In this document: positions 1 to 5,572 of the stretch, piece after piece
Numbering within the stretch: position 1 is the stretch's first letter
Layout of the letters: each line of letters starts with the position of its first letter
Assembly: GCA_036512955.1 (NCBI GenBank)
Contig: DATBZX010000021.1
Span: 1 to 6,435 of the forward strand
Length of the DNA stretch: 6,435 bases
Direction of reading: 5' to 3'
Source of the DNA: DASRAA01 sp036512955
Lineage (GTDB): Bacteria > Acidobacteriota > Terriglobia > Terriglobales > Acidobacteriaceae
Translations under genes and position numbers: made by a program
The notes under the pieces: generated by a model
Told to the model about the DNA's origin: nothing
What the model saw: the letters and a program-made list of their open reading frames with translations, nothing else
Database searches by the model: none

Positions 1-1043
1 GGTGTTGGTCGGAACCGGCGAGCTCTTCGAGGCCGAAGACAACGTTTTGCAGGGTTTTGATGTCCGCGATCTCGTTCAGCGGTGGGACTTGCAGCTTATC
101 GAGCAGCCCCTTCACCGTGTTCGGGTCGAGCCGTTGGGTGACAGCTTCCAAACGGTCCAGGCCGCGCGTTGCGGACTCCAGCATCTGAAGGACCTTCTCT
201 TTGATGGCTACGTCGCGGATTAGCTTAGGCTGGTTGGCGCGCCCGTATTCCCGCAGAATGCCTCTGAATAGCGCCGTACCGACGGCCTTCTCCAATCCCA
301 GAATGCGCGCGTCCAGATCGTCGCCGGAGCCAGCCGCCGCCGACCCGTTAGACTTTGCGGTTTGGGCATGACCGTTCCCGCCGCCATCGGTTGGCCGAGC
401 TTGGCTTTTCGTAGCCTGGCCATGGTTGCCGTTGCTGCCCCCGTTCGAACCAACGCCATGGTTCGGTGCGTTGGCATTTCCGGTCCGGTTCTTGCCCGGC
501 GGCCGCATCCCCTTGCGCCAGTTCTCCGGCAGCGCCCAAGCCGATAACACCGGTGTTCTGACAGGCTGGCGGTTCTGGTCCAGATCGACCCAGATTGGCG
601 CTATGTCGTAGAAGTAGCGGCCTAGCCCAACGCAGGAACACGCCCGCTTGAATGCCTGCGCGTCGGCTGAGGATCATCCCGTTGTCATCGTCGGCCCATT
701 CTTCGCCGGTGCCTGAATGCGACCCAATGCCAAGGATGGTGACCGTGCAGGTGACCAGCACCTTGCCCGAGAGGATGCTCTCGCCCTTCTTTATGCGGGT
801 GATATTGGTCATCGTTTCGACCTTGTACTCACGCGTCCAGCCCTGTGGCGTGAACAGCGCGTTCAGCCGGTCGGTGTAGGCGCGGGAATCGGCGTACGGC
901 ACGATCTGACCGCGCTTTTTGTCGTTGGTTGTGTTGGTAACCCGCCACCGGACCTGGTCGGGTGAAAACGGGACTTCAAGCTCTGGAAGGAGCTTGTTCA
1001 CTTTCAGTCCCGAGGGAGATGTCGTTTTGTCTTCAGTTCGCAT
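1..1043 (-). pseudogene. Rad52/Rad22-family DNA annealing protein, frameshifted, 3' end outside the window
   Basis: Members of this family bind single-stranded DNA and anneal complementary strands during recombination; bacterial ones are common on phages and plasmids. The start is ATG at 1043-1041, ten bases after a strong AAGGAGG. Residues about 49-147 carry the conserved core: YADSRAYTDRLNALF, then GWTREYKVE, GTGEEWADDDNGM and, after frame correction, SADAQAFKRACS followed by GLGRYFYDI. The frame breaks just after Met123 (near 669-677). Removing one base restores 'NGMTSADAQAFKRA', matching the usual family wording, and the frame then stays open to base 1, giving at least 347 codons. About 183-242 is an Asn/Gly/Ser-rich linker, and about 243-347 is charged and probably helical. 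Left uncorrected, the first frame ends at 348 after 231 residues with an unrelated tail. The family call is confident. Whether the break is real or a sequencing error cannot be decided here. Confidence 0.82.
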
Positions 1044-1053
1044 GGCGAGGCAC

Positions 1054-1060
1054 CCTCCTT
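1054..1060 (-). promoter_or_regulatory. Strong Shine-Dalgarno of the Rad52-family gene
   Basis: The minus strand reads AAGGAGG, ten bases before the ATG at 1043-1041. It is the best ribosome binding site in the window and fixes the start of the annealing-protein gene. No convincing -35/-10 pair was found in the AT-richer leader between 1061 and 1110. Confidence 0.75.
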
Positions 1061-1215
1061 CAGGTACCAGAAGTTTTGTGAGGTTTAGTTGTGATTTGAG
1101 GAAATGCGAGGTGGCTATCGGCTGGGGTTGGGTGGATACAACGGGTCGCCACTGGCCGCGTTAGAGCGGAACGATATGGCTTTCGCCGTGGATATTCGTC
1201 TCGGTTGCCGACGCC

Positions 1216-1234
1216 AGCCCGAGCCGGGCTTTTC
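1216..1234 (+). terminator. Terminator-like hairpin with no obvious gene before it
   Basis: AGCCCG, loop AGC, CGGGCT, then TTTC: a six-base-pair GC-rich stem whose last T begins a run of four Ts. In shape it is a compact Rho-independent terminator for plus-strand transcription. No plus-strand gene is convincing upstream. The only short frame is a 24-codon one from ATG 1176, which runs through the hairpin. It might end a small RNA, or be what is left of a lost gene. Confidence 0.4.
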
Positions 1235-1280
1235 AATGCCCACGGAATGATTCAGTGGGATCGAGGGGGGGATTGCCGCG

Positions 1281-1320
1281 GCTCAAGGGAAAGCAGGATT
1301 ACCTACGGGATGGCGATTTA
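1281..1320 (+). repeat. Dispersed intergenic repeat, copy A (degenerate)
   Basis: Contains 'gctca...ggattacctacgggatggcgattta', sharing GGATTACC, a spacer of about 7-9 bases, then TGGCGATTT with the copies near 2839, 3618 and 5151. TGGCGATTT is exact with the copy at 3633-3641. The left half of the repeat is poorly preserved here. Confidence 0.45.
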
Positions 1321-1538
1321 TCAACACCAATCCAGCGGAGTGCCGGGCGAACCAATTTCGGACTGGCGGTTCATCGCGCCAAATCAGCGATTGAGTGAAT
1401 TTGGCAAGGCATCTTACGACGACCGCAGTGTTTTCGCTAAGGTGCAGAGGTAGTGGTCTGAGCTGCCACGGTCCTTGTGATCGAGGCAGTCTCGCACCGC
1501 GGGTCTGGGATCACTTCACGAATGGAACCCGTGCTGAG

Positions 1539-2219
1539 TTAATGGGCTTTCAGCGGCAAACTGGTCAAAGCGTCCGTTCCGCTGTATTCCAACTGATACT
1601 CAACTTTCTGCTTAGTTGCGATGGGAAAGTAGAGATAACCAGCGACCGGCTTGGAGACTTCTGCGTCTTTCAATTCCTTGTCGAGCAGTTCCGTCTCCAT
1701 GGTCTGTCGGTCAGAGTCGGTCGTTGCGGCTGATGTGTTCTTGTCGACTCCAACCCCCACGCCTACGCCGTAAACCGGACCACTTACGCGGCGACCGCTT
1801 CCGTCATAATCGGGATAGCTCACATAGCCGATGTTTGCGGTCGGATACAGAGTTACATCACGGCTGCTCTTCGGCCGCTTCTGGTAGATGGAGGCAATTG
1901 TTTCAGGGCTCGCCGGACTAACCACGTCCTTGCCATCGGAGGTTCGCAGCGCAAAATCAGACTGCTTCAGGCTGATGGTCTCACTGTCCGCGGGGTAGAA
2001 GCCAATCTCTACCACGATGTACCGGTCTGCCAAAGGCGTGGCGAAGGAGTTCTGAACTTCTGTCTTTGAGAGCTGCTTTGCGCCAATGGAATATACCGGC
2101 TGCACCTTGGACGCTGGATATGCAGCGGCCGATGCCCGTGGCGCCGGGGAATTTTGCCCGACGGCCAAGCAACAATTTAGCAACCCAACGACGAGTACAC
2201 TCTTGCTGAAGTGAGTCAT
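1539..2219 (-). CDS. Secreted Ig-like-fold protein of unknown function
   Basis: A 226-residue exported protein. The first 21 or so residues form a signal peptide: a basic start, the hydrophobic stretch SVLVVGLLNCCLAV, then GQ. The two cysteines do not fit a standard lipobox, so signal peptidase I cleavage is more likely. Residues about 40-115 resemble an immunoglobulin-like beta-sandwich of the DUF4352 style (YIVVEIGFYPADSE, then a strand-turn pattern and FALRTSDGKDVV). About 150-158 is a Gly-Val repeat, 171-188 is probably a charged helix, and 193-213 (AGYLYFPIATKQKVEYQLEY) would form the closing strands. No catalytic motif is visible. The ATG lies 6 bp after the stop of the PEGA-domain gene. 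Its GGAG ribosome site overlaps the last sense codons of that gene, nine bases before the ATG, so the two are probably co-transcribed and translationally coupled. An envelope or periplasmic role is inferred only from secretion and the neighbour. Confidence 0.75.
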   Translation of the reverse strand: MTHFSKSVLVVGLLNCCLAVGQNSPAPRASAAAYPASKVQPVYSIGAKQLSKTEVQNSFATPLADRYIVVEIGFYPADSETISLKQSDFALRTSDGKDVVSPASPETIASIYQKRPKSSRDVTLYPTANIGYVSYPDYDGSGRRVSGPVYGVGVGVGVDKNTSAATTDSDRQTMETELLDKELKDAEVSKPVAGYLYFPIATKQKVEYQLEYSGTDALTSLPLKAH

Positions 2220-2225
2220 GACGTT

Positions 2226-2654
2226 CTACTCCAGGCTGACCTTCAGAGTCTTGCCGGTCAGAACATAAATGCGTTTCTTCTTAGGGGTTTGATCCTTCAG
2301 ACGAACTTCAAGATCATAAACGCCCGGAGCCAGCCAGAACTTTTTCAACGTGGCAGTGGTTCCTGCGTATGCGTTGTCAAGGTAGACTTCCGCATCTTTA
2401 TACGAGCCTTGCAGGCTGACTTGCCCCTTGTCGGGCTGGGGAACCAGATAGACAGGAGAAGCGAAGAACGAATAGCCGATCCAGGGATCGTAAAAGAACG
2501 GCGGGGAATATCCGGGCCAAACCGGGCCAGGATAATAGCCGTACCCTGCGCCTACCGAAATCGTTCCGAGGCGAACGCCTGCTGAAGCAGGGCTCAGCGC
2601 ACCTATCGCGAGCAGCAAGGCGAGCGTAAGCGAAGGCAACCGAAGTGTTGCCAT
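2226..2654 (-). CDS. Secreted PEGA-domain protein
   Basis: A 142-residue protein. The signal peptide (residues 1-25) has hydrophobic LTLALLLAIGAL followed by SPASA, a good signal peptidase I site. Residues 26-75 are rich in Gly, Tyr, Pro and Phe (for example GAGYGYYPGPVWPGYSPPFF), a low-complexity, possibly surface-facing segment. Residues about 77-142 match the PEGA domain, a small beta domain of envelope proteins: GQVSLQGSYKDAEVYLD, AYAGTTATLKKF, LAPGVYDLEVRL and a closing strand LKVSLE. Family knowledge suggests a structural or binding role in the periplasm or outer surface rather than catalysis. The start ATG at 2654-2652 has GAGGA eight to nine bases before it (2663-2667 on the plus strand). 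It is the first gene of a two-gene minus-strand unit with the Ig-like protein. No convincing promoter hexamers were found upstream, where the ACT gene diverges in the opposite direction. Confidence 0.82.
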   Translation of the reverse strand: MATLRLPSLTLALLLAIGALSPASAGVRLGTISVGAGYGYYPGPVWPGYSPPFFYDPWIGYSFFASPVYLVPQPDKGQVSLQGSYKDAEVYLDNAYAGTTATLKKFWLAPGVYDLEVRLKDQTPKKKRIYVLTGKTLKVSLE

Positions 2655-2730
2655 ATTTTCGTTCCTCGTGCCTATGGTAACGCCGATTCAGACCGGAAGT
2701 TGCTTAAATTCCACTGCAATCAAGAATTGA

Positions 2731-2818
2731 TAGCGAGAACAGGCCAACTCGAACCCAATCAGTGGAATCGCCTCAATCCAACATAGCGAGCGTGAACAGG
2801 CCATGTCGAACCCTAACC
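2731..2818 (+). repeat. Imperfect direct duplication of the repeat's left arm
   Basis: 'tagcgagaacaggccaactc' followed by 'gaacccaatc' (2731-2760) recurs as 'tagcgagcgtgaacaggcca' followed by 'tgtcgaaccctaacc' (2784-2818). The second unit has three extra bases after 'tagcgag'. Only the second unit continues into the GGATTACC right arm, so the first appears to be a half copy of the same dispersed repeat. Confidence 0.5.
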
Positions 2819-2864
2819 GGAACGGGGACGCTCAGCCTGGATTACCTCCGACATGGGGATTTTA
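2794..2864 (+). repeat. Dispersed intergenic repeat, copy B (most complete)
   Basis: Reads 'gaacaggccatgtcgaaccc', 'taaccggaacggggac', 'gctcagcctggattacc' and 'tccgacatggggatttta'. It shares aacaggccat exactly with copy C (2795-2804 and 3576-3585) and gctcagcc exactly with copy D (2830-2837 and 5143-5150). It lies between the divergent PEGA and ACT genes. A short frame starting inside it at 2803 is only translated repeat. Confidence 0.55.
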
Positions 2865-2919
2865 CGAAAACAACCGCATAGAATTCCCCCGTTTTCAAAA
2901 AGAAATTCCGATCTGTCCA

Positions 2920-2949
2920 TTGGACTCCGCTGATAGAGACCGCGATAAT
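2920..2949 (+). promoter_or_regulatory. Candidate sigma-70 promoter of the ACT-domain gene
   Basis: TTGGAC (2920-2925) and GATAAT (2944-2949) are 18 bases apart. The -10 element matches five of six consensus positions, the -35 only three. Transcription would begin about 2956, leaving a leader of about 30 bases that contains the purine-rich ribosome site at 2966-2978. The position is plausible but the -35 is weak. Confidence 0.4.
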
Positions 2950-2987
2950 GGGCGTTGGAGCCTTTGGAAGGAAGGGAGTCAAGTCAC

Positions 2988-3398
2988 ATGCCGAAGGCAA
3001 AGGAGTTTACAGTAACGATCGCAGACAAACCTGCCGCCCTGGGGACGTTCTTCCTCGCTCTGGCGGAGCGCGGAGTGAACATTCTTGCGTTTCAATCGTA
3101 TGTTGAGGAGGGCGAGAGTCTGGCACGATTCGTGGCGGATGATATGGCCAGCGCCATGGCGGTGCTGCGCAGCCTGCGCATGATCTTCGAGCACACGGAC
3201 GTCGTTGTTGTCAGGCTACCGCACCGTCCGGGTGAGTTGGGCCGCGCAGCCGCGCGGTTGGGCGAAAAGCAGATCAACATTGACTACAGCTACTGCGGAC
3301 TGGAACCAGGCTCGACGCTCGCGCTAGTGGTCTTCGGGGTTGACAGCTTGACTGCGGCGGCGACCGTGCTGGACGAGTTAGCCGCCGAAAATGCATAA
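2988..3398 (+). CDS. Tandem ACT-domain protein (amino-acid-binding regulatory type)
   Basis: A 136-residue cytoplasmic protein made almost entirely of two ACT domains, small folds that usually bind amino acids at a subunit interface. The first spans about residues 5-65 (KEFTVTIADKPAALGTFFLALAERGVNILAF). The second spans about 72-133 (VVVVRLPHRPGELGRAAARL, then INIDYSYCG and a closing strand STLALVVFGV). Each has the typical 'xPGxLxxxxxxLxxxxINI' layout, though the first reads KPAALG in place of KPGxLG. No enzyme domain is attached, so a ligand-sensing or partner-regulating role is likely, and the ligand cannot be told. ATG 2988 is chosen because GGAG at 2975-2978 sits nine bases before it; an in-frame TTG at 2955 lies upstream of that site. 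It stands alone, diverging from the PEGA operon. Confidence 0.83.
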   Translation: MPKAKEFTVTIADKPAALGTFFLALAERGVNILAFQSYVEEGESLARFVADDMASAMAVLRSLRMIFEHTDVVVVRLPHRPGELGRAAARLGEKQINIDYSYCGLEPGSTLALVVFGVDSLTAAATVLDELAAENA

Positions 3399-3519
3399 AC
3401 CGCAGGCGACTGCCTCGGGCGGGAATACGCAGATCAGCGTGGCGCCAGACGGCTCAGCGGTCTTCACTCTCGACATTGGCACCCAGGATATGTGCATGCT
3501 TGCGGTGAAGTGGCCCTAA
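3391..3519 (+). pseudogene. Possible 3' remnant of a secreted beta-sandwich protein (42 codons)
   Basis: A frame from ATG 3391 to TAA 3517-3519 overlaps the end of the ACT gene by eight bases. It reads GGNTQISVAPDGSAVFTLDI followed by GTQDMCMLAVKWP and a stop. The alternating hydrophobic strands and G/C-rich third codon positions look like the closing strands of a larger protein, similar in style to the C-terminal beta-sandwich of glycoside hydrolases. That comparison is by eye. There is no ribosome site and an in-frame TAG lies just upstream at 3379-3381, so a functional gene is unlikely. Best read as a gene fossil joined to the ACT gene by an old deletion. A chance frame cannot be excluded. 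Confidence 0.35.
3400..3418 (+). terminator. Weak hairpin just after the ACT gene
   Basis: CCG-C-AGGC, loop GACT, GCCT-CGG forms a seven-base-pair stem with one bulged C, starting two bases after the TAA. No T run follows (GGAATACG), so it is not a classical Rho-independent terminator. It could protect the 3' end or be chance, as it also lies in the gene remnant. Confidence 0.25.
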
Positions 3520-3773
3520 CCCGCTCCGGGGACGCGGCGCGCTCGGAAGTTACTTTGCCAGAGATAGATGTTGTAAACAGGCCATACCGTAGCCTATCCG
3601 AACGGTGCAACCAGGCGGGATTACCCACGACTTGGCGATTTCTCACTCGCTAGCAATTCTTCGTCAATCGTGCCCGCCTGAGCTGCGTAGCCCGTGCCGA
3701 CCGTTGCCATCACGCGGCCTAGTGACCCGCCTCCTAGTCGGCGAGATTACGGCGCGGCAATAATGAACTCATC
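3520..3773. other. Intergenic region before the peptidase-like gene
   Basis: About 250 bp with no supported gene. It contains repeat copy C and a 29-codon minus-strand frame (3710-3621) that ends inside the repeat and lacks a properly spaced ribosome site. Just before the GTG of the next gene is 'ggcaataatga', which could act as a -10 element, but no -35 is visible at the right distance. Confidence 0.5.
3575..3642 (+). repeat. Dispersed intergenic repeat, copy C
   Basis: Reads 'aaacaggccataccgtagcc', 'tatccgaacggtgcaacc', then 'aggcgggattacccacgact' and 'tggcgattt'. Left arm, middle CCGAACGG and right arm GGATTACC...TGGCGATTT occur in the same order and nearly the same spacing as in copy B, with many substitutions and small gaps. 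Confidence 0.5.
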
Positions 3774-5021
3774 GTGGCGAAGGTACGATTCCAGCACGCG
3801 TTGCTCGCCCTGCTGCTCGCCACAAACTGCGCCGCGCAGGCTCCGAAGTCCGTCACGTACCTGCGCCTCAGCACGCAAATTGTCGAGCAGCGTTCGCTGC
3901 CGCCTGCGCCCTCTGAAGACTGGTCCGACGCACTTCTCAATCTCTACGCAAAAGCAGGCATTCCGCGCGATCAGATTGTTCAACGAGCCGTGCCCGGTTC
4001 GTCGCAAAGAATGATCATCTGCACCGTGGTGGGCCGTGGCGACAGTGTTCTCGTGGTCAGCGCAAGCCTTGCCCGTCCCAAGGACGACGACGCGGCTAGC
4101 ATCGCGTGGGCCTCGCTCGCCATGCTGCCGGTGCTGGGCGAATCGCTCAACGGAGTCAGCACCGAGAGCACGATTCTGTTTATCGCTTTTCCCGGCGAGA
4201 GCCGTCGTCATCCCAGCTCCGCGTGGTACGCCCAGCAACTGAGCGATGCCCAACGCAAGAAGATCAAAGCTGCCGTGGAAATCTCCGGCATCGGTCGCGG
4301 ACGAACCACCTACGACTTCAGGCATGATGATCGCTCGTTGCCTGACTGGCTGGCCACTGCCGCACTTGCCCTTCGCCTTCCGAACGTGTGGCCTTCGTAC
4401 GACGGAGATGCCGTCGACTTCACCGATGCCAAGGCCTTTCGTTCTGCAGACGTACCGGCCATCACGGTGTCTTCGCTGCCGCAGCATGTCCCGCACTCGT
4501 TCAGCGCCGCCTATACGCCTGTCAATAAACTGAGCTTGTACGAGTACTACAACACCTATCAGTTGCTGTGTGTTTTTTTGCTTGATCTCGACAGAGTGGC
4601 TCGCGGTCTGTCGCCGAAATCGAGCATCGCTCCTTCATCAGCCGCGCAAACAAAAGCCGCAGGCCAGGGTTTCACCGTGGACGAGGTCAACCGGATTATC
4701 TGGGCTCAGATCAACAACGAACGTTCTGAGCATGGCTCAAAGGTGTTGCGATGGATGGGAATTGCGGGGCTGCAAGATCTGACGTGCGACATGGCTCATA
4801 ACAACCATCTGGACACCGGGCCATTCGAGAGTCTGCTCCAACAGAATAAACTCAGCGGAACCGTCGCGGTATTCTCCGGCGACTACCCCAGTCTCACACC
4901 AGAACATTTGCAGGGATTGAAGATTGGGCGTTTTCAGAAGCTCTCCGTCGCAACCTGTGTCATTCCGTCTCCCGAGGCAAAACCTCCAACCTACTGGATC
5001 GCCGCCGTGGCATCCGAGTAG
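3774..5021 (+). CDS. Secreted M28-peptidase-like protein with degenerate metal site and CAP-like C-terminus
   Basis: A 415-residue exported protein. Signal peptide: MAKVRFQHALLALLLATNCA, cleavage probably around AAQA (residue 23). Residues about 30-275 follow the aminopeptidase M28 layout, but key residues differ. The usual GAHxD strand is VVSASLA (93-99) with Ser in place of the zinc-binding His. DDDAAS (104-109) fits the bridging-Asp loop. FPGES (139-143) has one Glu where the family has EE. AAVEISGIG (166-174) has Glu for Asp. HSFSAAYT (241-248) fits the final His region. Activity is therefore doubtful. About 280-300 is an Ala/Ser-rich linker. About 303-415 resembles a CAP/SCP domain (VNRIIWAQINNERSEHG, LTCDMAHNNH, closing YWIAAVASE). 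The GTG start is forced by a TAG at 3735-3737 with no other start between, and it lacks a clear Shine-Dalgarno. It appears to be monocistronic. Both domain calls are by eye. Confidence 0.68.
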   Translation: MAKVRFQHALLALLLATNCAAQAPKSVTYLRLSTQIVEQRSLPPAPSEDWSDALLNLYAKAGIPRDQIVQRAVPGSSQRMIICTVVGRGDSVLVVSASLARPKDDDAASIAWASLAMLPVLGESLNGVSTESTILFIAFPGESRRHPSSAWYAQQLSDAQRKKIKAAVEISGIGRGRTTYDFRHDDRSLPDWLATAALALRLPNVWPSYDGDAVDFTDAKAFRSADVPAITVSSLPQHVPHSFSAAYTPVNKLSLYEYYNTYQLLCVFLLDLDRVARGLSPKSSIAPSSAAQTKAAGQGFTVDEVNRIIWAQINNERSEHGSKVLRWMGIAGLQDLTCDMAHNNHLDTGPFESLLQQNKLSGTVAVFSGDYPSLTPEHLQGLKIGRFQKLSVATCVIPSPEAKPPTYWIAAVASE

Positions 5022-5042
5022 AGGATCCGGCAATGTGAGATT

Positions 5043-5066
5043 GGACTACCCGCTCCAGTAGCGATT
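5043..5066 (+). repeat. Dispersed intergenic repeat, copy E (right arm only)
   Basis: 'ggactacccgctccagtagcgatt' matches the right-arm pattern GGATTACCC - spacer - TGGCGATT with substitutions (GGAC for GGAT, TAGCGATT for TGGCGATT). It stands 49 bases before copy D, so this gene gap carries two copies. This is the least certain member. Confidence 0.35.
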
Positions 5067-5114
5067 GGCGGTTGACGCCTCTCCGGGATGGACGTCATTG
5101 CTGGCGTAACCGGG

Positions 5115-5176
5115 ACATTCCGTACCCTACCGGGACCGGGTCGCTCAGCCCGGATTGGCTAACAGATGGCGATGTC
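5115..5176 (+). repeat. Dispersed intergenic repeat, copy D
   Basis: Reads 'acattccgtaccctaccggg', 'accgggtcgctcagcccgga' and 'ttggctaacagatggcgatg'. It aligns along its length with copy B: cat..tcg.accctaaccgg, then gctcagcc exact, then ggatt and tggcgat. No flanking target duplication or open reading frame suggests that it moves by itself. Confidence 0.5.
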
Positions 5177-5509
5177 ACAACAACTGTGCACTTAGGTCCT
5201 GACTCCATGGCACGGTTGCGTAGGTCTATCAATGAGTGCGATGTGTATTGAGGTCATCGTGAGCGTCTGGAACATCTGGCTAATTCGATTTCGGCCCAAC
5301 CTCCGGAATTGTCAGAGGCACCCAGCAAATGGATGTCTGGTCCTGCATCGGATGCGGGGACCATCCGCCGTGAGGCACTCGTGCGCAACCCTGAATCCTG
5401 ATCAACCCAACGCACGCTCTCCCGAGCGCGCCCAGAGACCTTGCATTTTCTTCTTGACTTTGACTTACATGGATGTCGGCAAACCGTTGAACTGCCACTC
5501 GCGTGCAAA

Positions 5510-5534
5510 CTCCCGAGATACCGGCTTCTGGGAG
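5510..5534 (-). terminator. Hairpin downstream of the integrase gene
   Basis: CTCCC-G-AGA, loop TACCGGCT, TCT-GGGAG: eight base pairs with one bulged G, located 39 bases past the integrase stop. On the minus strand it is followed by only three Ts (TTTGCACGCG), so termination is possible but weakly supported. Confidence 0.3.
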
Positions 5535-5572
5535 ATGTTGGGGACTACTCAAGGTCCCAAAGCACAATCGGG

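Larger units (their letters stand above)
1044..1538. other. Gene-free intergenic region of about 495 bp
   Basis: This stretch separates the minus-strand annealing-protein gene from the end of the minus-strand secreted-protein operon. I found no frame with recognisable protein features. It holds the ribosome binding site at 1054-1060, a terminator-like hairpin on the plus strand at 1216-1234, and a degenerate copy of the dispersed repeat near 1281-1320. The phrase 'ggactggcggttc' at about 1360 slightly resembles 'gcgattggcggttg' at about 5061 and may be a further remnant, but the match is too short to call. Confidence 0.6.
5022..5572. other. Gene-free region of about 550 bp between the peptidase-like gene and the integrase
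   Basis: Holds repeat copies E (5043-5066) and D (5115-5176), then about 400 bp (5177-5572) with several overlapping frames on both strands but no signal peptide, domain or ribosome site worth calling. A hairpin lies at 5510-5534. No tRNA or tRNA 3' fragment was seen next to the integrase, so no attachment site can be named. Confidence 0.55.

Noticed and set aside
652..1164. Plus-strand frames opposite the Rad52-family gene
   Set aside because: Shadows of the minus-strand gene, whose conserved core motifs are clear.
1176..1250. 24-codon plus-strand frame from ATG 1176
   Set aside because: It runs through the terminator-like hairpin, has a weak ribosome site and no recognisable pattern.
2803..3015. 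70-codon plus-strand frame starting inside repeat copy B
   Set aside because: Its first third is translated repeat and the rest has no protein-like pattern; it overlaps the better-supported ACT gene in another frame.
3621..3710. 29-codon minus-strand frame, MATVGTGYAAQAGTIDEELL...
   Set aside because: It reads plausibly but has no ribosome site at proper spacing (AGGAGG is 16 or more bases away), and it ends inside repeat copy C. Not supported as a gene.
3747..4496. 249-codon minus-strand frame opposite the peptidase-like gene
   Set aside because: It is antisense to a frame with a signal peptide and domain features; long antisense frames are common in GC-rich genes.
1281..5176. Reading the dispersed repeats as a CRISPR array
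   Set aside because: The copies are hundreds of bases apart, degenerate, and lie in separate gene gaps; there is no regular spacer pattern and no cas gene.
5022..5572. Possible tRNA or attachment site beside the integrase
   Set aside because: I looked for a T-loop (GGTTCGAATCC-like) and an acceptor stem and found neither, and no matching direct repeat was visible inside the window.
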